In this document: one piece after another, positions 1 to 8,147 of the stretch
How the letters are laid out: each line of letters starts with the position of its first letter
Numbering within the stretch: the stretch's first letter is position 1
Assembly (NCBI GenBank): GCA_965284435.1
Contig: OZ260083.1
Span: 2,542,001 to 2,606,000, forward strand
Source of the DNA: CAIYZT01 sp947461435
GTDB taxonomy: Bacteria > Pseudomonadota > Alphaproteobacteria > Rhodobacterales > Rhodobacteraceae
Reading direction: 5' to 3'
Length of the DNA: 64,000 bases
Position numbers and translations under genes: made by a program
The notes under the pieces: model-generated
What the model was told of the DNA's origin: nothing
Databases searched by the model: none
What the model saw: the letters and a program-made list of their open reading frames with translations, nothing else

Positions 1-268
1 AGGGACGGCAGGATTTGAAATCCGACCAGTCCTTCCAGCGAAACGCATGCAACTTGCCGCGCCGCGCCTCAAAAAAAGCGATCAGCGCCGCCAGATCATC
101 GGGACTGCGCAGACCGGCCCCCGCATCATAGCGCCGCCGCGAATGTTCCCAAGGCGTGTTGCGCTCTTCAAATCCGTTCGCCAGCGTCACCACGTCGGTG
201 CGCCGTTCGGGCCCGCCTACGGAACCAAAGCTCAGGGCGGTGGGAAATCTGATGTCGTGAAAGGCCAT
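1..268 (-). CDS. GTA distal tail protein gp12 (DUF2460/TIGR02217), 5' part only
   Basis: This is the N-terminal 89 codons of a gene that runs off the left window edge. Translation begins MAFHDIRFPTALSFGSVGGP and stays open to the edge. This is the conserved start of the TIGR02217/DUF2460 family, orfg12 of the Rhodobacter GTA, which forms the distal tail (Dit-like) ring joining the tail tube to the baseplate hub. The ATG lies 7 bp after the stop of the tape-measure gene, so the two are co-transcribed. The later genes g13-g15 (hub, peptidase, megatron) would be expected beyond position 1. Family call is by motif and position; the missing C-terminus cannot be judged. Confidence 0.85.
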   Translation of the reverse strand, partial: MAFHDIRFPTALSFGSVGGPERRTDVVTLANGFEERNTPWEHSRRRYDAGAGLRSPDDLAALIAFFEARRGKLHAFRWKDWSDFKSCRP

Positions 269-275
269 GGAATCC

Positions 276-929
276 TCACCGATTGCGTTGGCCGCGTGAC
301 AAGGCCCGCATCGCCCGCGCCGCAATCTGGCTTTGGCTGCGCTGGAATCCCTGCACGTCGGGTGTTGAAATGTTCATCACAACGGTCACGGCGCGCCCGC
401 CGCCCTGGGCCTGCACACCCAGACGGCCGTCTGCGCCGCGCGTCAGCGGCATGATCGCCTCGGCCCCCGCCTCTCCCATCAGCCCGGTCCCGCCGCGCAT
501 CGGAAAGCTGGTGGCCGACGCAACGACACCGCCCTTGGCAAAGGGCGTGACGCGCCCTTGGCTGAACGCGGCCCCTTGGGCAAAGGGCATGACCCCGCTG
601 AGCAGGCCATTCAACCCTTGGGCCAAAGCCCCGCCCACCGCGCTTTGCACCGGGCTGATGGCCACATCATAGACCGTGTCGATCATGCTTTGCGCCACAT
701 CGCCCAAAGCCTCTGACAGGCGCTTTCCGTCAAAGACCACCCCGTCAAAGGCCCGCCGCAATCCGCTTGAAAATCCGGACGTCAGGCTGCTGACCTCGCG
801 CGTTGTAAAGACCAGCGATTGCTCCATTTTGGCCAATTCGCCTTCAAAGGCCGAAACCATGCCAGTTGCACCGCCCAAACTCGCCTCAAGCGAGGTGATC
901 TGGGCCTCCAGTTCGGGAATGTCCGTCAT
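276..929 (-). CDS. GTA tail tape measure protein gp11
   Basis: A 217-residue protein. The first ~60 residues look like a coiled coil (heptads of Leu, Ile and Glu), followed by hydrophobic Gly/Ala-rich stretches (about residues 75-130) and a Gly-rich 'MRGGTGLMGEAGAEAIMPL' segment typical of phage tail tape measure proteins. The short length fits the GTA tail, whose tape measure is much smaller than that of siphophages. The start chosen (MTDIPELEAQ) has AAGGA upstream; a longer in-frame start 48 nt upstream has no such site. It overlaps the end of the preceding small chaperone-like gene by 40 nt. Confidence 0.85.
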   Translation of the reverse strand: MTDIPELEAQITSLEASLGGATGMVSAFEGELAKMEQSLVFTTREVSSLTSGFSSGLRRAFDGVVFDGKRLSEALGDVAQSMIDTVYDVAISPVQSAVGGALAQGLNGLLSGVMPFAQGAAFSQGRVTPFAKGGVVASATSFPMRGGTGLMGEAGAEAIMPLTRGADGRLGVQAQGGGRAVTVVMNISTPDVQGFQRSQSQIAARAMRALSRGQRNR

Positions 930-1125
930 CGATATCTGGTCCTTTTTGATCGGGAAATGCGGCCGCCAAGGCCTCAAGCCCGGCGCAGGTCAACGCGGCC
1001 TCTCGGCCCTCGGCGCCCAGCATCAGTTTCAGTTCTATCGGGGACAGCCGCCAGAATTCGGCGGGCGTCAGCCGCAGGCCCTGCAAACCGGCCCGCAGCA
1101 GGCCCGGCCAATCCAGCCGCGCCAT
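886..1125 (-). CDS. GTA small tail assembly protein gp10.1 (TIGR02216-like)
   Basis: A 79-residue protein starting MARLDWPGLLRAGLQGLRL, then 'LTPAEFWRLSPIELKLMLG'. This 'W.L.P.E' pattern is the hallmark of the small GTA/phage protein encoded between g10 and g11 and often annotated as a tail assembly chaperone (rcc01693-like). Its ATG overlaps the stop of g10 as TGATG, so translation is probably coupled, and its 3' end overlaps the tape-measure start. The role as chaperone is inferred from the family and its place before the tape measure gene. Confidence 0.8.
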   Translation of the reverse strand: MARLDWPGLLRAGLQGLRLTPAEFWRLSPIELKLMLGAEGREAALTCAGLEALAAAFPDQKGPDIDDGHSRTGGPDHLA

Positions 1126-1442
1126 CACGCTTCCGGCACGCTAAAGGCCCGCGCCAGCAGCTGCGCGGCGGTCTTGGCGGCCCCCAGCGGCCCCCCGGCC
1201 AAATCGGCGCGCATCAGATCGGCGGCCGTGCCGGTCCACCCCCCGCCGCGCAGGCCGGCCAGCACGATGGCCAGAACGTCGCGCGCCGAAAACTGCCGCG
1301 TTTCGATCCGGGTGATCAGATCCATCAACGAGCCGGTGTGCAACTCTGCCTCCAGCTCTGCCAGCGCACCCAGAGTCAATTTCGCCACCCGCGGCACCCC
1401 GTCGACCACCACCGTCACCTCGCCCGCATAAGGATTGGCCAT
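1125..1442 (-). CDS. GTA gp10 protein (gene transfer agent family, tail assembly)
   Basis: A 105-residue protein (MANPYAGEVTVVVDGVPRVA...). It follows the major tail protein and carries the 'L.LGALAELEAEL...SL..LI.R' pattern of the GTA gp10 family. This resembles the tail-assembly chaperone position of siphophages, where a small protein pair lies between tube and tape measure. ATG overlaps the g9 stop (TGATG). A GTG one codon upstream could also serve. The function is inferred from family and order; no enzymatic motif is visible. Confidence 0.8.
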   Translation of the reverse strand: MANPYAGEVTVVVDGVPRVAKLTLGALAELEAELHTGSLMDLITRIETRQFSARDVLAIVLAGLRGGGWTGTAADLMRADLAGGPLGAAKTAAQLLARAFSVPEA

Positions 1443-1855
1443 CACAGTGCCGTAAACACCAGCGCTCCGGCCGAGGATAACGTCATCTCGAACGTCGCCT
1501 CGCCATTATGCGTGCCCGAATATTCCAAGGCGGTGATCTGAAACGGGCCTTCGATGATCCCGAACGAGGGCACAATCACCTGAAAATCCGGCATTTCGGC
1601 GTCAAAAAAGATCTGCCGTGCGCGCCCGTCGGTATTGGCGTCGCGAAACACCCCCGCCCCGGTGACCGAGGCTGATTTCACCCCCGCCCCCGCAAGCAAC
1701 TCTCGCCACCCCCCCGCACTTTCCAAAGAGGTGACGTCAACCGTCTCGGCATTCAGCGCGATCCGCTGCGAGCGCAGGCCCGCCAACGTCGCAAACGTGC
1801 CATCGCCTATCATGTCGACCTTGATCAACAGGTCCTTGCCGCTTTGCACTGCCAT
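1442..1855 (-). CDS. GTA major tail (tube) protein gp9
   Basis: A 137-residue protein of the TP901-1-like major tail family: N-terminal 'MAVQSGKDLLIKVD' followed by 'IALNAETVDVTSLESAGGWRELLAGAGVKS', which matches the conserved strand of tube-forming subunits. The C-terminal 'EYSGTHNGEATFEMTLSSAG' is also typical. Subunits stack in rings to make the GTA tail tube. GGAG precedes the ATG. The gap to g8 is only 42 bp. Confidence 0.88.
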   Translation of the reverse strand: MAVQSGKDLLIKVDMIGDGTFATLAGLRSQRIALNAETVDVTSLESAGGWRELLAGAGVKSASVTGAGVFRDANTDGRARQIFFDAEMPDFQVIVPSFGIIEGPFQITALEYSGTHNGEATFEMTLSSAGALVFTAL

Positions 1856-1897
1856 CGTGTTCTGCTCCTACTGAACGAAGAAGGGAAAGGGCCGGGA

Positions 1898-2296
1898 TCA
1901 CACCTCGACCCGCGCCCGGAATGTCATGTCGATGCGCCGGGCTTCGCCCTCTGCCAAACGCTGCGCCACCGCCTTTTGAAAAAACAGATGCACAAGCCGC
2001 CCCGTCGTCAGGGACAGGCTGGCATCCTCCAGCGCGGCCGAAACCTGCGCGGCCACCGACTTGGCCGATTGAAACCCCGTGGCATCCGAGATGACCGAGA
2101 TCAGCAATTGATGCTCGGCACCGCCGCCGGTTTGGTCTGATCTGTCCAGCGCCGTCTCGGGGCCGATCAGAATATAGGTACCCGTCCCCGCCCCGCCCGG
2201 AATGGCGTCAAAGACCGGAACACCGGCCAGGGGACCATACCCGATCAAAGCGGCGTAAATCGCAGCCTGAAGCGCCGCCGCACCTTGGTAGCTCAT
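1898..2296 (-). CDS. GTA tail terminator gp8 (DUF3168)
   Basis: A 132-residue DUF3168 protein, the family of phage tail terminators that cap the tail tube at the head side. Visible family features are the helical N-terminus 'MSYQGAAALQAAIYAALIGYGPLAGVPVFDAIP' and the central 'YILIGPETALDRSDQTGGGAEHQLLISVISDATGF'. The start overlaps the g7 stop by 4 nt (ATGA), which implies translational coupling. Length is normal for the family. Confidence 0.87.
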   Translation of the reverse strand: MSYQGAAALQAAIYAALIGYGPLAGVPVFDAIPGGAGTGTYILIGPETALDRSDQTGGGAEHQLLISVISDATGFQSAKSVAAQVSAALEDASLSLTTGRLVHLFFQKAVAQRLAEGEARRIDMTFRARVEV

Positions 2297-2631
2297 ACCA
2301 CCACCTCCTCACGCGCATAACATTTCAAATGCCGCGCCTCGGCATCCGCTTCGCTGACCGCCAAGATCTCGAACCGGCGCAGACCTTCGGTCAGGCGCTG
2401 CCCCGCCTTGGGGCGCTGCGGCGATCCCGCGGCAGCGCCCCGCACCGTGATCAGATAACTGACGGACGAGACGTTGACCTCGATCCCGGCCAGTTCCCGG
2501 CCCGCTCCGGGCTGCACATCCGCCCAGACCGTGCCAAGCGGCACCCAGCTTCGGGTGAACCCTCCGGCCCCATCGGGCGTTGTCACCGGGGCCTCCAGCA
2601 CCAGTTTGCGGTTCAACACAGGGGGTCTCAT
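2293..2631 (-). CDS. GTA head-tail stopper/adaptor gp7
   Basis: A 112-residue head-closure protein of the SPP1 gp16-like family: 'PVLNRKLVLEAP...DGAGGFTRSWVPLGTVWADVQP' is the standard start (bead strand with 'G..W A.v.p'), then 'LITVRGA' and 'F.I.aV.E.D....l.c'. In the GTA particle it lies between adaptor gp6 and terminator gp8. It shares a 4-nt ATGA overlap with g6 upstream and with g8 downstream, so g6-g7-g8 form one coupled unit. Confidence 0.87.
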   Translation of the reverse strand: MRPPVLNRKLVLEAPVTTPDGAGGFTRSWVPLGTVWADVQPGAGRELAGIEVNVSSVSYLITVRGAAAGSPQRPKAGQRLTEGLRRFEILAVSEADAEARHLKCYAREEVVV

Positions 2632-3227
2632 GCCGCACCCCCGCCCAGAACACGCACCGTGCGCCAGCGCTCGATCAAGGTTTGTACCGATGGGGGCAAC
2701 GCGGCCGTCTGGCCCGCCCCATCATGACGGTTTTCATAAAATCCCGCCGCCAGCCGCAGCACGGCCTGCTGCAAATCGGCCGGAACATCGGCCCAGACCG
2801 GGCCAAATCCGGCGTCAAACACGATCTCGACCCGCCCGTCCATCGGCACGTCCGGAAACAGCAATCCCCGCGCCACCAGCTTTGGGCGATGCGTATCGGG
2901 CACCAATGCATAACTTGTGGCTCCCAGAACCGTTGCCGCCCCGGCCGCGTCAAACACCGTGACGGAACCCACCGAAACCACCGGCGCCAGCGGCAGGGCC
3001 TGCTCGCTCAGACTGCGCCAATCCTCGATCCGCCAGCGAAACTGCCGGGTGATCAGGGCCTTGCCGATCCGCCCCTCCACCGCGGCCAGCGCCGCGCGCA
3101 GATAAGCTTCGATCAGGCCATCTTGCAGCCCCGCATCCGAAAACCCAGACCCCAGCCGCAATTGATCCTTCAGCCCCTGAACTGGCAGGGCCAGCGCGGG
3201 GATCGTCGTCACCTCGGTCAAGATCAT
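2628..3227 (-). CDS. GTA head-tail connector adaptor gp6 (phiE125 gp8-like)
   Basis: A 199-residue protein with the 'GLKDQLRLGSGFSDAGLQDGLIEAYLRAALAAVEGRIGKALITRQF' helical start shared by phiE125 gp8/TIGR02215 connector proteins, then 'P.V.VGSVTVFD' and 'DLQQAVLRLAAGFYENR'. The protein forms the ring below the portal. A strong AGGAGG lies ahead of the ATG, unlike the overlapping genes that follow. This fits re-initiation of translation after the 159-bp gap that separates it from the capsid gene. Confidence 0.88.
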   Translation of the reverse strand: MILTEVTTIPALALPVQGLKDQLRLGSGFSDAGLQDGLIEAYLRAALAAVEGRIGKALITRQFRWRIEDWRSLSEQALPLAPVVSVGSVTVFDAAGAATVLGATSYALVPDTHRPKLVARGLLFPDVPMDGRVEIVFDAGFGPVWADVPADLQQAVLRLAAGFYENRHDGAGQTAALPPSVQTLIERWRTVRVLGGGAA

Positions 3228-3341
3228 CCTGCATCCTCCTAAATCCCCGTTCGGCTCTTCGGCGCGCGCCCAAGGCCTGCAAGATCAGGGAACCCCTCTT
3301 GCAAACCATCTTCCGCCCGAAACAGGGCGCGCGCCGTCGCT

Positions 3342-3370
3342 CCGGCCCTCTTCCGCAGAAAGAGGGCCGG
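3342..3370 (-). other. Perfect 11-bp hairpin between capsid and adaptor genes
   Basis: Arms CCGGCCCTCTT and AAGAGGGCCGG enclose a 7-nt loop. It lies 17 nt after the capsid stop. There is no U-run on either side, so it looks less like a full terminator than an mRNA 3'-end stabiliser or partial attenuator. Such an element would raise capsid yield relative to downstream tail genes. Confidence 0.6.
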
Positions 3371-3386
3371 TGTGCTGGGATCCGCT

Positions 3387-4583
3387 CTACGAAATGGCCA
3401 CTTTCAGCAGCTTGATGGCGGCATAATCCGTGATGTCGCCGCCCACCCGCTTGGAGGCGTAAAACAGCACGTTCGGCTTGGCCGAGAAGGGATCGCGCAG
3501 AATGCGCAGATCCGGGCGCTCCGCGATGGTATAGCCCGCCGCGAAATCACCAAAGGCGATCGGATAGGTGTTCGCACCGATGTCCGGCATGTCTTCGGCA
3601 ATCAAGACGCGGTACCCCATCAGGGTCGCCGGAGCATTGGCCACCAGCCCGTCCGACCACATGAACCGCCCTTCGGTATCCTTGATCTTGCGCACCGCCC
3701 CTGCGGTTTTGGAGTTCATGACAAACGAGGCGTTGGCGCGGTAATCGGCTGCCAGTGCATAGACCAGCGTCACGATGCAATCGATCGGGTTGGTCGTGGC
3801 GAAATCTGATGCCGCGCCGGTGGCAACATAGCCCAACGAACCCCAGGCCCAAGAGGCATTGGCCACCTTGGCGGGCAACAAGATGCCCTTGGGTTGGTCA
3901 ACCCCGGTGCCATTGATGAACGCCGCCGCTTCGGCGCGGATGAACCGCGTCGCGATCTTGCCCGCCAACCAGCCTTCAACGTCAAAGGCGCTGTCATCCA
4001 GCAGGCGCTGGCTGGCCTTCGGCATCGCTGACAATTCGTGCAGCTTGATGGAAATACGCTCAATCGTGGGGGTTGCCGTTTCGCTTGTCGCGGCCACTTC
4101 GGTCGCCCAGCCCGACCCGACTTCGGACCGATCCACCAGCACATCGAACGAGGTGGCATCGATATTCACGATATTGGCCACCGAGCGCAACGAAGAGGTG
4201 GACACCAGCATAGAGCGGATCGTGTCTGCGGTCTGCGGATCCACAAGATATCCGCCATCGGCCGCAACCGCCGTCGACATGGCCTTGCCTTCCAGGACAA
4301 GGCCGCGCAGGCCGTCATCATCGCCCGAACGCAAATAGGCGTTGAAGGCCTTCTTGTGGGGCACCTCCGGTTCGGCATGGGCCGACAGCGCGGGGCGGGC
4401 ATAGGTCATGGTTTTACGGTCCAACATGGTCATCCGGTCTTCCTGTTGCTGAATGGATTGCGTCACTTCGCCTCGAAAGGCATTGAATTCTTTCAGAAAT
4501 CCGGCCATTGCGGATTTCACTTCCGCACCCGGATCATGGGCCGTAGGCATGCCGCCCCCGGCCTGAGCCTCTGTCTCGGTCAT
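3387..4583 (-). CDS. GTA major capsid protein gp5 (HK97 fold)
   Basis: A 398-residue HK97-family capsid protein. Residues ~1-80 are a charged helical scaffolding (delta) domain, 'FLKEFNAFRGEVTQSIQQQE'. The mature shell domain follows: 'KAFNAYLRSGDD..LR', 'GGYLVDPQTADTIRSMLVSTSSLRSVANIVN', and the end 'DLRILRDPFSAKPNVLFYASKRVGGDITDYAAIKLLK', all family hallmarks. The prohead protease encoded just upstream would remove the delta domain. GGAGAAG precedes the ATG. Length is as expected for GTA capsids. Rhodobacter GTA heads carry only about 4 kb of mostly random host DNA. Confidence 0.95.
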   Translation of the reverse strand: MTETEAQAGGGMPTAHDPGAEVKSAMAGFLKEFNAFRGEVTQSIQQQEDRMTMLDRKTMTYARPALSAHAEPEVPHKKAFNAYLRSGDDDGLRGLVLEGKAMSTAVAADGGYLVDPQTADTIRSMLVSTSSLRSVANIVNIDATSFDVLVDRSEVGSGWATEVAATSETATPTIERISIKLHELSAMPKASQRLLDDSAFDVEGWLAGKIATRFIRAEAAAFINGTGVDQPKGILLPAKVANASWAWGSLGYVATGAASDFATTNPIDCIVTLVYALAADYRANASFVMNSKTAGAVRKIKDTEGRFMWSDGLVANAPATLMGYRVLIAEDMPDIGANTYPIAFGDFAAGYTIAERPDLRILRDPFSAKPNVLFYASKRVGGDITDYAAIKLLKVAIS

Positions 4584-4622
4584 CTCGTCTTCTCCGTGAT
4601 CGGTCGTGTGTGTCCGCCCCGG

Positions 4623-5192
4623 CTAGCGCCGGGCCAGTTCCGCGCGGGCCTGATGGAACAGATCCGCCAGATCGTTGAAGGTCGCCGATATCTGGTCTGA
4701 CTTTGACCCAACCCGCGCCTCGGGAAGCATCGGAAAGGTCACCAGTGACACTTCCCAAAGTTCCAATTCCTGCAGCAATCGCTGCCCTTTGCTGTCGCGC
4801 TCGGCCTTGACCGTGCGATAGCCGATCGACAAACCGTCGATGGCCCCTGCCGCCAGCAGCGCCGCCGCCTCGCGGCCCTTGTCCACCTCGGGCAAAAGGC
4901 GCCCCTTCACCCACAGCCCCTTGGCATCCTCGCGCACCTCGTCCCAGATGCCGATGGGTTGGCTGGGATCATGCTGCCACAGCATCTTCACGCGCCGCCC
5001 GGCCGCCGCCAACCGGTTCAAGCTGGCGGCATAAGCGCCCGTCTGAACGATGTCGCCGCCCTGATCCTTCCGCCCGAACAGCGATGCATAGCCGGAAATC
5101 ACCCGGCCCTCCGATACGGAAAACCCCGCCGCATCTGCCTGCGCCATCGGCTGATCCTTCCGCTCCAGCTCGTCCCAAAAGGTCCTGCTCAT
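4623..5192 (-). CDS. GTA prohead protease gp4 (HK97 family, S78)
   Basis: A 189-residue HK97-type serine protease: 'ISGYASLFGRKDQGGDIVQTGAY', then 'VKMLWQHDPSQPIGIWDEVREDAKGLWVKGRL' with the catalytic His in WQHD, then 'AIDGLSIGYR' with the catalytic Ser, then 'ELELWEVSLVTFPM'. It matures the capsid by trimming the delta domain. It lies directly upstream of the capsid gene and 6 bp after g3.5. Both key residues are present, so the enzyme looks intact. Confidence 0.93.
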   Translation of the reverse strand: MSRTFWDELERKDQPMAQADAAGFSVSEGRVISGYASLFGRKDQGGDIVQTGAYAASLNRLAAAGRRVKMLWQHDPSQPIGIWDEVREDAKGLWVKGRLLPEVDKGREAAALLAAGAIDGLSIGYRTVKAERDSKGQRLLQELELWEVSLVTFPMLPEARVGSKSDQISATFNDLADLFHQARAELARR

Positions 5193-5198
5193 CCGTCC

Positions 5199-5444
5199 TC
5201 ACTTTCCCGCTGCTCTGATCAGCGCCTCAGCCCCTTGCGCCAGCAAAAAAGCCGCAACTCCATACACGCCCAGCCAGATCCGCTTTTCCATCCGCTCCAG
5301 CGCGGCATCGATCTGGCTCAGCCGAAAATCCAAGGCGGCCCACCGCTCTTCGGCCACCCGCTCATTCGCTTCGATCCGCGCATGCGCCGCATCAAAACTG
5401 TCATAGACAAACCGCGATCCGTCGTTCGGTTTACGAACACTCAT
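5199..5444 (-). CDS. GTA orf g3.5 small membrane/coiled-coil protein
   Basis: An 81-residue protein lying between portal and protease, as orfg3.5 does in Rhodobacter GTA clusters. The first ~55 residues are charged and helical (about 'FDAAHARIEANERVAEERWAAL'), and the C-terminus has one hydrophobic segment 'IWLGVYGVAAFLLAQGAEAL'. Its start overlaps the portal stop by 4 nt (ATGA). The biochemical role is not known to me; a membrane-anchored coiled coil is all the sequence shows. Confidence 0.75.
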   Translation of the reverse strand: MSVRKPNDGSRFVYDSFDAAHARIEANERVAEERWAALDFRLSQIDAALERMEKRIWLGVYGVAAFLLAQGAEALIRAAGK

Positions 5445-6619
5445 TCACCCTCCGCGATCTTTGGCAGGCCCAGGATTATGCGCTTTTCGGCGGGCGTCAG
5501 AAACTCGGCCGCCCCAACCCGCGCCCACTGCTGATCCCGCTCCACCGCAAGGGCGGGGATCTGGTCCAGATCGGGGCGCAGTTCCACCGTCTCGCCGGTG
5601 AAACCCGCCAGCCAATGCGAAATCCCCGCCGTCACCCGCGTGACCAATGGCAGAACCGTCAGCCGGAAAAACGCCCGGTTCGCCTCTTGGTAATTCGCAT
5701 AGGTGGCGTCGCCCGGAATACCCATCAGCATCGGCGGCACCCCGAAAGCGATGGCAATCTCGCGCGCGGCGGCCTCTTTGGTCTTTTGAAATTCCATGTC
5801 AGAGGGGCTGAACCCCATCGGCTTCCAGTCCAACCCGCCTTCCAGCAACATCGGCCGCCCGGCATTGCGCGCGCCCTGATGATGCGCCTCCATTTCGCCT
5901 AACAGTCGTTCGTATTGGTCCGTGGTCAGCTGCGATTGGCCATCCGCCCCTTTATAGATGATCGCACCCGATGGCCGCGCCGCATTATCCAGCAGCGCTT
6001 TGGACCACGAACTGGCACTTGTGTGCACATCCAGCGCCACCGCGGCCGCCTGCAAGGGGCTAAAGCCATAGTGGTCATCCTGCGGGTGAAAGCTTTTCAA
6101 ATGGCAAATCGGCGCGGCGCCGCCCGTCATCGAAAAGCGGTGCGTGCGCCCCCCCACGGTATAATCATAGGCGACAGGCCACCCATCCGTTCCCGGCACA
6201 AGGCTCATGCGGTCCGACCGCAAAACATGCAATTCCGCGGGCAATGCGCCCAATCCCGGCACCGCTTCCAGATAGGCATTGCCGCTCAGCAGCAGATGAC
6301 CATAAACCGCTTCCATCATCTCGGCGCGGCCCTGCGCCCCATTGGGCCGCCGGATCAACTCCAACACCGGATGCAGGTCGTAGCGCCGCTCGTCATCTTG
6401 CAGCACCAGCGGAATGGCCGCAGCCGCCTCGGAAATGAGCCGCACAGCGCGAAAGCCGATGGGGTTGCCCTGGAACCCGTTCTTGGCCAAAGACACAGTA
6501 TCGCGCGGGCTCCAGGCCACGCGGCCCGATGTGCCCCAGGCCACCACCCGTCCCGTCGCCGACGCCTTCTTTTCCGGCGTCACCTCGGCGGCCGCGCGCT
6601 TCAGAAAATCAAATTTCAT
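5441..6619 (-). CDS. GTA portal protein gp3 (HK97 family)
   Basis: A 392-residue phage portal protein: 'NGFQGNPIGFRAVRLISEAAAAIPL', 'HPVLELIRRPNGAQGRAEMMEAVYGHLLLSGNAYLE', 'GFSPLQAAAVALDVHTSASSW', and 'VPPMLMGIPGDATYANYQEANRAFFRLTVLPL', all strong family blocks. The portal is the 12-subunit channel for DNA entry and binds the terminase. The start (MKFDFLKRAAAEV) is chosen because AGGAGAG lies 8 nt upstream; a longer in-frame start 126 nt earlier lies in the intergenic gap and lacks a site. A 181-bp non-coding gap separates it from the terminase gene. Confidence 0.94.
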   Translation of the reverse strand: MKFDFLKRAAAEVTPEKKASATGRVVAWGTSGRVAWSPRDTVSLAKNGFQGNPIGFRAVRLISEAAAAIPLVLQDDERRYDLHPVLELIRRPNGAQGRAEMMEAVYGHLLLSGNAYLEAVPGLGALPAELHVLRSDRMSLVPGTDGWPVAYDYTVGGRTHRFSMTGGAAPICHLKSFHPQDDHYGFSPLQAAAVALDVHTSASSWSKALLDNAARPSGAIIYKGADGQSQLTTDQYERLLGEMEAHHQGARNAGRPMLLEGGLDWKPMGFSPSDMEFQKTKEAAAREIAIAFGVPPMLMGIPGDATYANYQEANRAFFRLTVLPLVTRVTAGISHWLAGFTGETVELRPDLDQIPALAVERDQQWARVGAAEFLTPAEKRIILGLPKIAEGE

Positions 6620-6800
6620 CCTCAGCTCTCCTTGCCTTCGGGCAATGTGGTCTTGCGCCTTCAGGGGGCCAAACCCTGAAAGCCTTTGGTTCGGGCCGCC
6701 AGAATGGCCGCCGGTCAGGATCATCTTCCGCCGCTTGCCCCCCAAGGGGCCCCGCGGGCTTTTGCTGGGTCAGGTGTAACTCACAGGGTTTACAAAAGGT

Positions 6801-8147
6801 TTACTCCAGCGTGCGCACCTTGGGCGCAACATACCGCGCGCCCGGCTCCACGATCAGATCGCTCAGCGCCCAAACCAGCGCATCCAGACGATCGGGCGAT
6901 CCTTTGCCCTGAAAGCCTTGCGGCGTCATCTGGCACATCTGATCTTCCAGCGCCGCCAAACCCTTCACATGAAACACCCGCCCCTGTTCATACAAGGCCG
7001 CCACCGGTTCGGCGCGGGCCTGCTTGGACTGGGTCGCATGAACCGTGCGGATCGGCGCAAAGGCATCAATCCCGCGGATCACATTGGTCACCAGCGCCCC
7101 GCCCTGATTGACCTCGGCCACCAGCCGATCCCCCCGGTGCCGCGCCATGGCCGCCAAGGCCGCCCGTGCCCAGCCGTCCGGGCTCATGCCCTTGACCGTG
7201 GCATCTTCAATCACATAGGCACGCCAGTTCTGCGGCGGCCCTTCGGTCACCGCGCCCACCACCATGATCCCGCATTCATCCCCCGTTCCCTTGCCGGAAA
7301 CCTGCGGATCGACCGCCACCACCACCCGGCTGAAGGCCGGCAAACTGTCGGCGCGGCAGCGGTCCAGCCCCTCATGCGTCCACAGCGCACCCTCCAGATC
7401 TTCGATCAAAAGCCCTTCCAGTTCCTGCTTGCCACGCCGCTGCCCGCCATACCGGCGCTCCACCTCTTCCAAGAAGGACGCCGCCAGATAGGCCCGGTTC
7501 GCATCGGTTGGCGCATGTGTCGCAACCGTCGACGGGTTCTGCATGATCGATTTCAGCACCGCCACAGTCTGCGGTGTGGTGGTCACCACCTGCTGCGGGT
7601 TCTCGCCCAGACGCAGCGCGAACTGCAGCATATCCCAAGCCTCTTCGGCCTTTTTCCACTTGGCCAGTTCATCCACCCAAGCCCCGTCAAACTGCGGACC
7701 GCGCAGCGAGTCGGGATCATGCGCCGAAAAGATCTGCGCCACCGCCCCATTGGGCCATACCAGCCGCCGCCGCGTCGCCTCCCAGGTCGGGCGCCGATCA
7801 GGCGGCGAAACCGCCATGATCCCGCTGTCGCCAAAGATCATCACCTCGCGCACTTGGTCCAACGTCTCGCCAACCAGTGCAATCCGCTTGCAGCGCCCTG
7901 CATCCAGCGGCCCGGCCCCTTCCACCTGCGCCCGCACCCATTCGGCCCCCGCCCGCGTCTTTCCCGCCCCGCGCCCGCCCAGGATCACCCAGGTGCGCCA
8001 GGCCCCATCGGGCGGCAATTGGTGCGGCAGGGCCCAAAAGTCGAACACCCACGGCAGCGCCATCAAGGCATTCTCGCTCAGCCCGTTCAGGAAGGCGTCA
8101 ATATCCTCCTGCGGCGCGGAGCAAAGCCAGGCGGCGCCCGATTTCAT
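6801..8147 (-). CDS. GTA terminase large subunit gp2 (TerL)
   Basis: ATP-driven DNA packaging motor with nuclease domain. Walker A is GGRGAGKT near the N-terminus ('TWVILGGRGAGKTRAGAEWVRAQ'); a Walker B-like 'GAWVDE' follows 'RGPQFD'. The nuclease acidic residues lie in 'VVVAVDPQVSGKGTGDECG' and 'RLDALVWAL'. The protein is complete. The start is uncertain: MKSGAAW is given here, but an in-frame ATG at 8216 would add 23 residues and overlap the small terminase gene more deeply. Both starts overlap g1, so coupling is likely. Confidence 0.92.
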   Translation of the reverse strand: MKSGAAWLCSAPQEDIDAFLNGLSENALMALPWVFDFWALPHQLPPDGAWRTWVILGGRGAGKTRAGAEWVRAQVEGAGPLDAGRCKRIALVGETLDQVREVMIFGDSGIMAVSPPDRRPTWEATRRRLVWPNGAVAQIFSAHDPDSLRGPQFDGAWVDELAKWKKAEEAWDMLQFALRLGENPQQVVTTTPQTVAVLKSIMQNPSTVATHAPTDANRAYLAASFLEEVERRYGGQRRGKQELEGLLIEDLEGALWTHEGLDRCRADSLPAFSRVVVAVDPQVSGKGTGDECGIMVVGAVTEGPPQNWRAYVIEDATVKGMSPDGWARAALAAMARHRGDRLVAEVNQGGALVTNVIRGIDAFAPIRTVHATQSKQARAEPVAALYEQGRVFHVKGLAALEDQMCQMTPQGFQGKGSPDRLDALVWALSDLIVEPGARYVAPKVRTLE

